From NCBI GenBank assembly GCA_910589385.1, contig CAJUTU010000014.1, positions 8,891 to 72,890 on the forward strand: a stretch of 64,000 nt of DNA, given 5' to 3'. The notes under the pieces are model-generated. The model made no database searches, was not told the origin of the DNA, and worked only from the letters and a program-made list of their open reading frames with translations. Positions 45,496 through 53,071 of the stretch are shown here, in pieces. Every line of letters starts with the position of its first letter. Positions within the stretch are counted from its first letter, which is position 1. The translations under genes and the position numbers were made by a program. This stretch comes from an uncultured Lachnospiraceae bacterium (lineage in GTDB: Bacteria; Bacillota; Clostridia; Lachnospirales; Lachnospiraceae).

Positions 45496-46572
45496 TCACT
45501 GCCCCTGGCTTTTACTTTCCATATCCTCAGTCTTCTCCTTTTCCGTATCTGCCGGCAGATCAATCGTCCTCACACTGTCACGGATGACAATTTCTGTAGG
45601 AAGCTTTACATCCCATTCGGAAAATTCTATCCCCTGTATCATTTTTAACATATAATCTACGGCAAGCTGTCCTTTCTTCGTCACATCCTGTGCTACCGTC
45701 GTAAGTGACGGACGGATGATCCGTGACATCATATTATTATCAAATCCTGTAATGGACAGATCTTCCGGAATCCGGATCCCCCGGTCCATAAAATAGTTCA
45801 TCAGCAGCACCGCATAATAATCGGAACAACACATAAATGCCGTATAGTCTTTCGATTTATAGAAAAGTTCCTGCAGGCTGGATTCCCGCTCCACCATTCC
45901 CGGATGGAAGATCAGCAGATCCTTTTCCTGCATTTCCAGCCCATACTCCTCCAATGCCCTTTGATATCCCAGATAACGGATATAATCTACGCCTTCCATA
46001 TTATCTGCCAAAAACGCGATCCGTCTATGCCCCATCTCCAGAAGATAATGCATCATCTTGTAGGCGCCTTCCTCGTCCTCCAGCCCGATGTTCACATAAT
46101 TCATGATTTCTCTTGGCGCATAACTGTCAATCAGGAGCGTCGGCTTTTTATATCTGCTCTTGATCCGGATGAAATCGTCATGCAGCATCCCCACCAGAAT
46201 CAGCCCGTCCACATTCCAGGTCAGCACATTCCTGATAATCTCACTGATCTCATTGGAAGTATAGATCATCATAAAATACCCATGTGCCCGTATCTCAGCT
46301 TCAAGAGTTCCGAGTAATTCACCGAAAAAAGGATCTGCTATCAAATTCGTATACTTATCCTTCCGGCATTTTAATGCCACGCCTATAATCTTAGAACAGT
46401 TCTGTGTAAGACTTCTCGCGCTGTTATTTGGCACATATTCATATTCCTCCAGAAGTTTCTCCACTCGCTCAACTGTTTTCTGCGAAACTTCACTTGTCTT
46501 ACCATGAATTACATTGGATACCGTGGTCGTACTAATCCCCAGCATCTCTGCCATATCTTTAATTGTTATCAT
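45496..46572 (-). CDS. LacI family transcriptional regulator
   Basis: A 358-residue repressor. The N-terminal HTH, TIKDMAEMLGISTTTVSNVIHGK, and hinge helix NNSARSLTQN are standard; the rest is a periplasmic-binding-protein fold for sugar sensing (VDGLILVG, FMCCSDYYAVLL, DLSITGFDNNMM). The C-terminus carries a charged tail. It has its own promoter and terminator and lies directly upstream of the alpha-glucoside importer operon, whose promoter has two LacI-type operators. It is therefore the likely repressor of that operon, and a sugar derived from the substrate is the likely inducer. Confidence 0.93.
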   Translation of the reverse strand: MITIKDMAEMLGISTTTVSNVIHGKTSEVSQKTVERVEKLLEEYEYVPNNSARSLTQNCSKIIGVALKCRKDKYTNLIADPFFGELLGTLEAEIRAHGYFMMIYTSNEISEIIRNVLTWNVDGLILVGMLHDDFIRIKSRYKKPTLLIDSYAPREIMNYVNIGLEDEEGAYKMMHYLLEMGHRRIAFLADNMEGVDYIRYLGYQRALEEYGLEMQEKDLLIFHPGMVERESSLQELFYKSKDYTAFMCCSDYYAVLLMNYFMDRGIRIPEDLSITGFDNNMMSRIIRPSLTTVAQDVTKKGQLAVDYMLKMIQGIEFSEWDVKLPTEIVIRDSVRTIDLPADTEKEKTEDMESKSQGQ

Positions 46573-46672
46573 AGCTAAACCTCACACCCTAAATTTTTTC
46601 TTTCATGCCGTCTGTCTGGCAAAACAGAAAGCATCCTCTCCTCCCGCTGAAAAATTCGGTTGTATTAGTCAG

Positions 46673-46702
46673 ATTATAGCATGAATCCCTACCCAAACTC
46701 AA
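46673..46702 (-). promoter_or_regulatory. Promoter of the LacI-family gene
   Basis: TTGAGT (46702-46697), an 18-base spacer and TATAAT (46678-46673) on the minus strand; transcription would start about 95 bases before the gene. It is back to back with the tRNA-Leu promoter. Confidence 0.65.
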
Positions 46703-46725
46703 CAGGTTTTTCATCTTCAAAAAAC

Positions 46726-46757
46726 TTGACAGATAGCTATTTTTAATTTAATATAAT
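46726..46757 (+). promoter_or_regulatory. Promoter of tRNA-Leu
   Basis: A perfect TTGACA -35 (46726-46731). Candidate -10 boxes are TAATAT (46749-46754, spacer 17) and TATAAT (46752-46757, spacer 20). Confidence 0.65.
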
Positions 46758-46768
46758 AAACATGTTGT

Positions 46769-46848
46769 GCGGATATGGCGGAATTGGCAGACGCGCCAGA
46801 TTTAGGATCTGGTGGGCGACCGTGCAGGTTCGAGTCCTGTTATCCGCA
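46769..46848 (+). tRNA. tRNA-Leu (anticodon TAG)
   Basis: A class II tRNA: acceptor GCGGATA pairs with TATCCGC, the anticodon arm CCAGA-TTTAGGA-TCTGG gives anticodon TAG reading CUA/CUN, a variable arm TGGGCGACCGTGC and T arm CAGGTTCGAGTCCTG follow. CCA is not encoded. It stands alone with its own promoter and terminator. Confidence 0.95.
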
Positions 46849-46859
46849 TTGGACTAAAA

Positions 46860-46900
46860 ATACCGGAACCCCTCATTGATAAGGAGTTCCGGTATCTTTA
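46860..46900 (+). terminator. Terminator of tRNA-Leu
   Basis: A 10-bp stem ATACCGGAAC (46860-46869) with 46886-46895, followed by CTTTATTT. The stem also serves the convergent diguanylate cyclase gene, since A residues precede it. Confidence 0.75.
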
Positions 46901-46928
46901 TTTCGTACCATTCCAAACTTTGGCTCTC

Positions 46929-48377
46929 TCATGAATAAAATACAAAACCATTCTTCCCACTTTCTTTCGCCTTATATAAGGCTTCATCCGCGTGCTCATA
47001 CAATTCCACATAGCTTCTGCCATCTTTTGGGGCATAGGAAATTCCAATACTGCAATTCAGACGGCATTCTGGCGCATCCTTGATCCGTACTTGGCGCAAA
47101 TGTGCACATAACCTTTCGGCACGATACTGGATCACTTCATTGTCTTTCACATTCTTCATCAGAACCGCAAACTCATCGCCGCCGATCCGCCCCAAAATAT
47201 CTTCCTGACGGAAATCCTGTTTCAAAAGCCGCCCCATCTCCCGGAGAGCCTCATCTCCTATGCGATGGCCATACACATCATTAATGGACTTAAAATCATC
47301 AAAATCCAACATGAAAAACACCTGCTTAGAGTCTTCAGGAGCTTCTTCAAGCCAGAGATTGACTTCCTCCTCTGTATGCTTTTTATTGCTCACTCCAGTT
47401 AGAGCATCTGTCGATGCCGATATCATCAGGTTCTTCTTTTCCTTGCTGCTAATACGCCATGTATCAAACAAGATCAATAAGATCCCGACAGCAAGGACTA
47501 CTGATAAAATCACTTCAAACTGCAAGATAAAGCTATAAGGCTGCTTTGCCTTTTCCACTGGTACTGTATAACTGATCATCCAGTCATTCATTTCCAGCGG
47601 TTTATAGACCAGATAGAAAATCCTGTCATTCCGTTTAATTATGGCACAGCCTTCTTTCTGCATCTGGAAATCATCTTTCAATCCGTCAAATGAACCATCC
47701 AGGAATTCAGCTGCACCATTCCCTCCAAACAGCGGTTCCCGGGAGTCTGCCGCCTCTGACCTTTCATTCGTAACGATCACCGTTCCATCAGCGGCAGTAA
47801 TCATGCATTGTCCTTCTTCATCATAGATATCATCAAGCAATATGCTGCTGAACCCTTCTACATTATAAGAGCCGCCCAGTACACCTATGATTTCCTCCTC
47901 ATGGTAGACAGGAACGCAAAGTATTACCCGCTCATCTCCATCCACCATACTTTGAAGCGGCTCGCTTAAAGTACATTTTCCATCCATAGCCTGCTGAAAA
48001 TATTCCCTATGTACAACAGACTTCTGAACCCCATTATCATAGGTACACTGACCCTCCGCATCCATGAGCGCTACCCGCTCCAGATCACAGCTTTCCTGCA
48101 AATCCTTTATCAATTGGATATTATCAGAAGATAACAGTTCATCCTCCCGTCCAACAGACCTTGCTGCAGCCTCCATGTATTTATATTGGATGTCTATTGT
48201 TGATTGTAAATGAACCCTCTGCCCTTCCACATGATCCAGAATTGTTTTTCTGGCACTATCTTCTGCCTTTGCATTTACATAATAAAAGGAAATCAGGATA
48301 CTTGTCACCATCAGCAGAAAAAGTACTATGAGGTCTATCAAATATCTCTTAAAACTGAATATTTTCGTTTTTTTCAT
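46929..48377 (-). CDS. Membrane diguanylate cyclase with extracellular Cache-type sensor
   Basis: A 482-residue protein: span 1 (about residues 10-33), an extracellular sensor of about 230 residues with dCache features (VALMDAEGQCTYD, VPVYHEEEIIGVLGGSYN), span 2 (about 280-305), then a cytoplasmic GGDEF domain. The active site RIGGDEFA is intact and an RxxD inhibitory site (RQED) lies exactly five residues before GGDEF, so product inhibition by c-di-GMP is expected. It should make c-di-GMP in response to a small extracellular ligand. ATG 48377 has GAGG at 6 bases; the TTG at 48392 precedes it. No c-di-GMP effector is nearby. Confidence 0.92.
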   Translation of the reverse strand: MKKTKIFSFKRYLIDLIVLFLLMVTSILISFYYVNAKAEDSARKTILDHVEGQRVHLQSTIDIQYKYMEAAARSVGREDELLSSDNIQLIKDLQESCDLERVALMDAEGQCTYDNGVQKSVVHREYFQQAMDGKCTLSEPLQSMVDGDERVILCVPVYHEEEIIGVLGGSYNVEGFSSILLDDIYDEEGQCMITAADGTVIVTNERSEAADSREPLFGGNGAAEFLDGSFDGLKDDFQMQKEGCAIIKRNDRIFYLVYKPLEMNDWMISYTVPVEKAKQPYSFILQFEVILSVVLAVGILLILFDTWRISSKEKKNLMISASTDALTGVSNKKHTEEEVNLWLEEAPEDSKQVFFMLDFDDFKSINDVYGHRIGDEALREMGRLLKQDFRQEDILGRIGGDEFAVLMKNVKDNEVIQYRAERLCAHLRQVRIKDAPECRLNCSIGISYAPKDGRSYVELYEHADEALYKAKESGKNGFVFYS

Positions 48378-48439
48378 CACATTCCTCTTCAAACTTAAGA
48401 CATCATCAAATTATTTATATCTCCTTATATAAAACCGTT

Positions 48440-48922
48440 CTAATTCAGATAATGTTCAAAATAATCCAATTGTCCGTCCTCTTGAAGCTCCATGATCATA
48501 TAGCTTCCCTTGCGTCCTTCCTGACGCGGAAAAGACAGACTTCCCGGATTCAATACCGTAATATCCCGGCCTCTTTCCAAATATGGCCGATGAGTGTGTC
48601 CGAACATCACAATGTCTGCATTCCTCGCCCTGCCCTCATCTTTCACCTGCTGCGGGTCAAGGGATACATAATAGTTATGCCCATGCGTAATAAATACCTT
48701 TTTAGGCCCAATGCAGAATTCCTCTTCTTTGGGAAGCCCGGAAAAAAAGTCATTGTTTCCCCTGACGATATGCTTCTCGCAAGCCACCAGGCCATTAATG
48801 TAGTCTTCTCCGCCCTCAACGTCACCCAAATGGATAAACATATCTATAGCCCCTGCTTCCTTTAATGCACGGTTTAAATTTCTGTGGGCTCCATGTGTAT
48901 CACTGACGATCAAAACCCTCAT
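48440..48922 (-). CDS. YfcE/MJ0936-type metallophosphodiesterase
   Basis: A 160-residue calcineurin-like phosphoesterase. Metal-binding motifs in order: SDTHG, LGDVEGG, RGNND, ITHGHNYY and FGHTHRP. Family members hydrolyse phosphodiesters in vitro; the natural substrate is not known. Its start overlaps the end of the RdgB-type gene by four bases (ATGA), a common pairing in Firmicutes, with AAGGA upstream. The two are therefore co-translated, possibly as nucleotide clean-up functions. Confidence 0.92.
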   Translation of the reverse strand: MRVLIVSDTHGAHRNLNRALKEAGAIDMFIHLGDVEGGEDYINGLVACEKHIVRGNNDFFSGLPKEEEFCIGPKKVFITHGHNYYVSLDPQQVKDEGRARNADIVMFGHTHRPYLERGRDITVLNPGSLSFPRQEGRKGSYMIMELQEDGQLDYFEHYLN

Positions 48923-49533
48923 TCTTTTTCCTTCCCAAGCCTCGCCTCAATAATCCTGCGCATCTCGCGGAGCGCATTCCCACGGTGACTCAGTTCATTC
49001 TTCCTATCCGGACTCATCTGTGCAGTTGTACAGCCATATTCCGGGACATAAAAGATTGGGTCATATCCAAACCCGTTCTCCCCCAGCATCTCTTTCGCAA
49101 TTGAGCCTTCGATCGTCCCCCGTACAGTTTCCACCGTTCCATCTGGAAACGCAGCAGCAACCGCACATACAAACCGGGCTGTCCGCTCTTCATCCGGCAC
49201 GCCTTCCAGTTTGTCCAATAAAATACAATTCTTTACATCATAGGAAGTTTCCTCGCCCGCAAATCTTGCCGAATAAATTCCCGGCGCCTTATCCAAATAG
49301 TCAATCTCCAAACCCGAATCATCTGCAAGGACAATATCATTCGGCAGAAGCCTTGAAACTGCCCTGACCTTAATCTCTGCATTCTCCTCGAATGAAATAC
49401 CGTCTTCCACAACATCTGCCTCTACCCCAAGTTCTTTCATCGAATAAACCGGCATACCTAGATCTGATAAAATCATGCGGATCTCTGACATCTTATTTTC
49501 ATTTCCCGTCGCAAATACAATTCTTCTTTCCAT
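48919..49533 (-). CDS. rdgB: XTP/dITP diphosphatase (RdgB/HAM1 family)
   Basis: Hydrolyses non-canonical purine nucleoside triphosphates to monophosphates and so keeps them out of DNA and RNA. Family motifs: FATGNENKMSEI at the N-terminus, EENAEIKVRAV, LADDSGLEIDYL with the metal-binding acidic residues, PGIYSARFAG, GFGYDPIFYVPE and RKNELSHRGNALR. Length of 204 residues is standard. GAAGG lies before the ATG. It is the first gene of the pair with the YfcE-type phosphodiesterase. Confidence 0.95.
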   Translation of the reverse strand: MERRIVFATGNENKMSEIRMILSDLGMPVYSMKELGVEADVVEDGISFEENAEIKVRAVSRLLPNDIVLADDSGLEIDYLDKAPGIYSARFAGEETSYDVKNCILLDKLEGVPDEERTARFVCAVAAAFPDGTVETVRGTIEGSIAKEMLGENGFGYDPIFYVPEYGCTTAQMSPDRKNELSHRGNALREMRRIIEARLGKEKE

Positions 49534-49720
49534 AACGCTACCTTCTTAGTTCCTCTTCTGTTTTCTTAACCATTTTTATAAAGCCACACATATTCTATCC
49601 TAGTATAACACAATATTTTATTTTTTGCGACCAAAACTCATTATCTTTTCTTTCTTCTTACTTTTATGGACAAGCCTGCCATTGATCATCCTATCCCGGC
49701 CCATGTCTATGAACTATTTC

Positions 49721-50869
49721 CTATTGTTTAGTTTTTGGGGGCTTTGGCCCCATAAATTGGTAGAAATATGTTTTGATCATACCATTATAAATCTTCCGGT
49801 TTTTATCTGCCTTTCGGCCAAAATAGCGCTCTGCGTCTTCGTAGCCGGTGATCATATATGCCGACCAGTCCGATAGTTTCCGGAAACTCTCTCCAAATTT
49901 CTGATATAACAAAGGCAATGCCTCTTTCTCTTCAAGCCGCTCTCCATAAGGAGGATTCGTGACAATAAATCCATACTTTTTCGGGTGGCGCAGTTCGCTT
50001 ACAGCCCGCTGCTGCAGGTGTATCAGATGCTCTACCCCCGCGTCCCGGGCATTCTGCCTGGCAACACGGATCACCTCACCGTCAATATCATATCCCTGGA
50101 TATCCACCTCAACCTGAGGATCTGACAGTTCCTTAGCTTCCTCCAGCGTCTCCTGCCAAAGTTTCTCAGAGATCATATTCTGCCAGCTTTGTGCAGTGAA
50201 TGTCCGATTCATCCCGGGCGCAATATTGGCTGCCATCATTGCCGCTTCGATCGGAAATGTACCACTCCCGCAAAACGGATCCACAAATATCCTGTCCTCT
50301 TTCCATGGTGTCAGCATGATCAATGCGGCGGCTAACGTCTCCGTGATCGGCGCTTTACTGGACAATTTACGGTATCCCCGTTTATGTAATGATACTCCAG
50401 AGGTGTCTATTCCCACAGTGGCCATATCCTTCATTAAAAAGACACGGATTGGATAAGACGCCCCCTCTTCCGTGAACCATTCCTCATGATAGTACGATTT
50501 CATCCTCTCCACCATGGCTTTTTTCATAATGGACTGTATATCCGAAGGACTAAACAGCTTACTTTTTACAGACGCTGCCTTAGAAACCCAGAATTTTCCG
50601 TCCCTGGGAATATATTTTTCCCACGGGATCTCTCTCGTCTTTTCAAAAAGCTCATCAAATGTTACAGCCTTGAACTCGCCTGCTTTTAGCAAAATTCTTT
50701 CCGCTGTCCTTAAAAATATATTCGCCCTGCACACAGCCTCCATATCGCCTTCAAAGGTCACCCGTCCGTCTTCCACCTTGACGATCTCATATCCAAGGTC
50801 ATAAATCTCCCTCTTCAATACTGATTCCAGGCCAAAATGACATGGGGCGATCAATTCTACCCTTTCCAT
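49721..50869 (-). CDS. THUMP-domain class I RNA methyltransferase (RlmL/YpsC type)
   Basis: A 382-residue enzyme with an N-terminal THUMP domain (about residues 45-155) and a C-terminal Rossmann methyltransferase domain. FVDPFCGSGTFPIEAA is the SAM region and TNPPYGERL is the N-P-P-Y catalytic motif of N6-adenine or N2-guanine methyltransferases. Homologues methylate 23S rRNA guanine (RlmL N-terminal half) or are called YpsC; the target here is not proven. ATG 50869 follows GGAGG at 5 bases; the frame to 50944 runs into the upstream hairpin. Confidence 0.92.
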   Translation of the reverse strand: MERVELIAPCHFGLESVLKREIYDLGYEIVKVEDGRVTFEGDMEAVCRANIFLRTAERILLKAGEFKAVTFDELFEKTREIPWEKYIPRDGKFWVSKAASVKSKLFSPSDIQSIMKKAMVERMKSYYHEEWFTEEGASYPIRVFLMKDMATVGIDTSGVSLHKRGYRKLSSKAPITETLAAALIMLTPWKEDRIFVDPFCGSGTFPIEAAMMAANIAPGMNRTFTAQSWQNMISEKLWQETLEEAKELSDPQVEVDIQGYDIDGEVIRVARQNARDAGVEHLIHLQQRAVSELRHPKKYGFIVTNPPYGERLEEKEALPLLYQKFGESFRKLSDWSAYMITGYEDAERYFGRKADKNRKIYNGMIKTYFYQFMGPKPPKTKQ

Positions 50870-50915
50870 GAATACCTCCTTCATGTCAAAATTCATATTT
50901 ATCTTACTATAAATC

Positions 50916-50950
50916 GGGGGCGTAGTAAAGCTGAACTTTACCACGCCCCC
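50916..50950 (-). terminator. Strong hairpin after the Asn-rich gene
   Basis: A 15-bp GC-rich stem with one non-Watson-Crick pair (50916-50930 with 50936-50950), followed on the minus strand by GATTTAT. It is probably the terminator of the small gene upstream, though without a good U run. Confidence 0.55.
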
Positions 50951-50966
50951 AATTTATGATCAAACC

Positions 50967-51152
50967 CTAATAGTTGTCTGTCTCATCGAATGCATTTCTG
51001 CTCTGGCTGCTGTTCTTGTTTTGAGCATTGGAGCTGTTCTTATTCTGTGCGTTAGAGCTGTTTTTGTTCTGTGCATTCTTGTTTGAGTTTTTGTTGTTTT
51101 CATCTGCATAAGATGAATTTGAGTTTGAATTTGTGTTATAATTCTTTGCCAT
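50967..51152 (-). CDS. Asn/Ser-rich small repeat protein
   Basis: A 61-residue protein almost wholly made of Asn, Ser, Lys, Gln and Ala, with three tandem copies of an 8-residue unit NAQNKNSS and a more normal end, SRNAFDETDNY. It must be intrinsically disordered and highly soluble. A perfect AGGAGG 8 bases before the ATG shows it is translated. The composition and repeat style recall gamma-type small acid-soluble spore proteins, which store amino acids in spores, but the typical FASETN repeats are missing; so this is only a suggestion. It appears monocistronic. Confidence 0.75.
   Translation of the reverse strand: MAKNYNTNSNSNSSYADENNKNSNKNAQNKNSSNAQNKNSSNAQNKNSSQSRNAFDETDNY
51009..51080. 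repeat. Three tandem 24-bp repeats inside the Asn-rich gene
   Basis: Units at 51009-51032, 51033-51056 and 51057-51080 share most positions and encode the repeated octapeptide. The third is the most divergent. Copy number could vary between strains by slippage. Confidence 0.8.
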
Positions 51153-51369
51153 GAGTATTTCCTCCTGAAATTATTTGGTACACTCATATTGTCTCTCCCT
51201 TTCCGTTTTTTATACATAACTAAGATAATTTATAATCTCTTTTTATTTTCTTTCGATTTTTATAAATATTTTACTATTTTTGCTTGCATTTTCCAGTTTC
51301 ATATATTATACTAATATTCGTAGAAAGAATACTTTCTACAACCCCTTATTAATTATTTATACTCCCCTC

Positions 51370-51400
51370 AAAAGACCGATGGCTCCCCCATCGGTCTTTT
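51370..51400. terminator. Bidirectional terminator
   Basis: AAAAGACCGATGG (51370-51382) pairs perfectly with CCATCGGTCTTTT (51388-51400), loop of five. It lies in a geneless stretch between the Asn-rich gene and the DUF1700 gene. Confidence 0.85.
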
Positions 51401-51458
51401 ACTTTTAGTTCTATGGAGTAACACTGTAAACAGTTACGCCTGCGAGAATTTTAACAGC

Positions 51459-51489
51459 AAAAAGAATGCACCTCCGGTGCATTCTTTTT
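51459..51489 (-). terminator. Terminator of the DUF1700 gene
   Basis: A 14-bp perfect stem (51459-51472 with 51476-51489) directly after the stop codon, with T residues following on the minus strand. Confidence 0.88.
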
Positions 51490-51954
51490 TTACGGTCGTC
51501 GTCCGCCGAACAAACGTATCACAAACATCACAATTAATACAGGCACGAGTATCGGAGCAAACAAATTCACTAAACCGCTGATAATAGAAAATACAAGCAT
51601 AACTATCATAACTATTGATAAAATTAACAGCAGCTTCTTCCACCATGTGTCCAGCCCAAACACATGCATCCCTGGCTGTCTCTGTCCATAGCCGCCCTCA
51701 TGGTTCGAATAATAAGTGCCGCCTTCCGATTCATATACGGTTTCCTGATCCATCCCGTCATTTGCATCTATGATCGTCCGGGCAAGGATCCAGGGATCTC
51801 CAAGTGTATCCAGCACCTCTTGCTCGCTTCTTCCCTTTGCTGTTTCTTCTATTATATATTGATCATAGTAATCCATATTCTCCTGCACTGTACGGCTGCT
51901 CACGTTTCCCTGCAATGCTTGTCTCAACTGTGTCAGAAATTCGCTTTTTGTCAT
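51490..51954 (-). CDS. DUF1700 (HAAS) membrane protein
   Basis: A 154-residue protein. Residues 1-70 form the HAAS helical domain (SEFLTQLRQALQG, then ENMDYYDQYIIEETAKGRSEQEVLDTLGDP), which in related proteins is a signalling or partner-binding unit. A Gly/Tyr-rich linker leads to two closely spaced spans (about residues 106-128 and 130-147). DUF1700 genes usually sit beside a PadR-type repressor gene, but none is seen here. GGGGAG precedes the ATG, and a SigA-type promoter lies about 50 bases upstream. Function unknown. Confidence 0.85.
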   Translation of the reverse strand: MTKSEFLTQLRQALQGNVSSRTVQENMDYYDQYIIEETAKGRSEQEVLDTLGDPWILARTIIDANDGMDQETVYESEGGTYYSNHEGGYGQRQPGMHVFGLDTWWKKLLLILSIVMIVMLVFSIISGLVNLFAPILVPVLIVMFVIRLFGGRRP

Positions 51955-52004
51955 ATTGTGTCTCCCCTTATTATAGCCAAACGGCGTAATAAATTACTGC
52001 ATTT

Positions 52005-52033
52005 AGAATAGCATAATCTTCCAGACTTTCCAA
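52005..52033 (-). promoter_or_regulatory. Promoter of the DUF1700 gene
   Basis: TTGGAA (52033-52028), a 17-base spacer and TATTCT (52010-52005) on the minus strand. Confidence 0.55.
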
Positions 52034-52180
52034 GTATCTCTTTATAAATTTTTATACTTTTCCCACAGTCAATATAAAACCGACACAAATAAGTTTCCAG
52101 TTCACAAATTGTTCATTTATCATTTAAAAAACCTTCATCTTATCATCATGTTTTCTTCATTTCTCCCAGATATACTAAGT

Positions 52181-52207
52181 CTATCAAATGAAAAAAACAT
52201 TTGATAG
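52181..52207. other. Perfect 10-bp inverted repeat in the DUF1700 upstream gap
   Basis: CTATCAAATG and CATTTGATAG are separated by seven A. No long T run follows, so it may be an operator. The rest of the 359-base gap (51955-52313) holds the promoter near the DUF1700 gene and the hairpin at 52255-52288; no gene is seen. Confidence 0.5.
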
Positions 52208-52254
52208 CAGACACAGACGTCAGAAGATTATTTGAATAAACTTTTTCATAATAC

Positions 52255-52288
52255 ATGCCGGGAACCGCGTCAAGCGGTTACCCGGCAT
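52255..52288 (-). terminator. GC-rich hairpin after the alarmone synthetase gene
   Basis: ATGCCGGG...CCCGGCAT with an inner ACCGC/GCGGT stem. Its place just after the stop suggests a terminator, although only a weak U-rich tail follows on the minus strand. Confidence 0.5.
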
Positions 52289-52313
52289 CCTCCCTTTTAT
52301 AGGTTTCTTTTAT

Positions 52314-52970
52314 TTATTCCCTTCCTATTATATCATTATCATCCAGACATGCCTGGATCGCCTCATTCAGGGAAAGCATCTTATCATCTAATTCTGAAAC
52401 CATCTGCGCACATTCCTGCAGTTCCCGGCTGATGTATTCTGGCGCATTCCCTTCGAATTTATAGTAGATTTTATGCTCCAGGCTTGCCCAGAAATCCATG
52501 GCAATCGTGCGAATCTGAATCTCCACCTTTGTATCCACTACACTGTCAGATAAAAAAATCGGTATAGACACAAGCATATGATAACTTTTATATCCACTCT
52601 CTTTCGGATTCCTGATATAATCCTTAATCGACAAAACCTTCAAGTCGCTTTGGTTCCCGATCATCTCTGCCAACCGGTAAATATCTGATGTAAAAGAGCA
52701 AATGACCCGCACACCGGCAATATCATTGATATACTTTACCATATTCACGATGGAAGTCTCCCTTCCATAGCGCTTAAGCTTCTTCACAATGCTTTCCGGC
52801 GTCTTAATACGCGTCTTAATATGCTCGATCGGATTATATTTATGTACATGCTGAAACTCATCATTCAAAATCTCAAGCTTTGTCCCAACTTCTTTTAAGG
52901 CCGCATTATACAGGAAAATAACTGTTTTCCAACTATCTACATCTTCATAGTTCCTGATGGCGTCCTGCAT
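52314..52970 (-). CDS. Small alarmone synthetase (RelQ/YjbM type)
   Basis: A 218-residue single-domain (p)ppGpp synthetase: ATP pyrophosphate is moved to GTP or GDP. The RelA/SpoT synthetase motifs are GVRVICSF, YIRNPKESGYKSYHMLV and VEIQIRT; the hydrolase, TGS and ACT domains of long RSH proteins are absent. A C-terminal helix after LEHKIYYKFEG fits RelQ. ATG 52970 has AAGGGG 8 bases upstream. A perfect AGGAGG lies further upstream, 8 bases before an in-frame CTG at 52988, so a slightly longer form is possible. Upstream on the same strand is an orphan PTS IIC gene. Confidence 0.9.
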   Translation of the reverse strand: MQDAIRNYEDVDSWKTVIFLYNAALKEVGTKLEILNDEFQHVHKYNPIEHIKTRIKTPESIVKKLKRYGRETSIVNMVKYINDIAGVRVICSFTSDIYRLAEMIGNQSDLKVLSIKDYIRNPKESGYKSYHMLVSIPIFLSDSVVDTKVEIQIRTIAMDFWASLEHKIYYKFEGNAPEYISRELQECAQMVSELDDKMLSLNEAIQACLDDNDIIGRE

Positions 52971-53071
52971 CTGTTGTTCCCCTTTCAGTCCGGCCACCTC
53001 CTTTTTTTGGTATAGTCCTATCATATCATGTAGAGACAATGTATTCAACAAAATTCGAAGCAATAATACTG

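Noticed and set aside
51009..51080. Possible CRISPR-like repeat
   Set aside because: The units are directly adjacent without spacers and encode a peptide repeat; it is a coding tandem repeat. No CRISPR array was seen elsewhere.
50960..51217. An 85-codon frame overlapping the Asn-rich gene
   Set aside because: The repeat DNA is open in two frames; only the Asn-rich frame has the AGGAGG and correct spacing.
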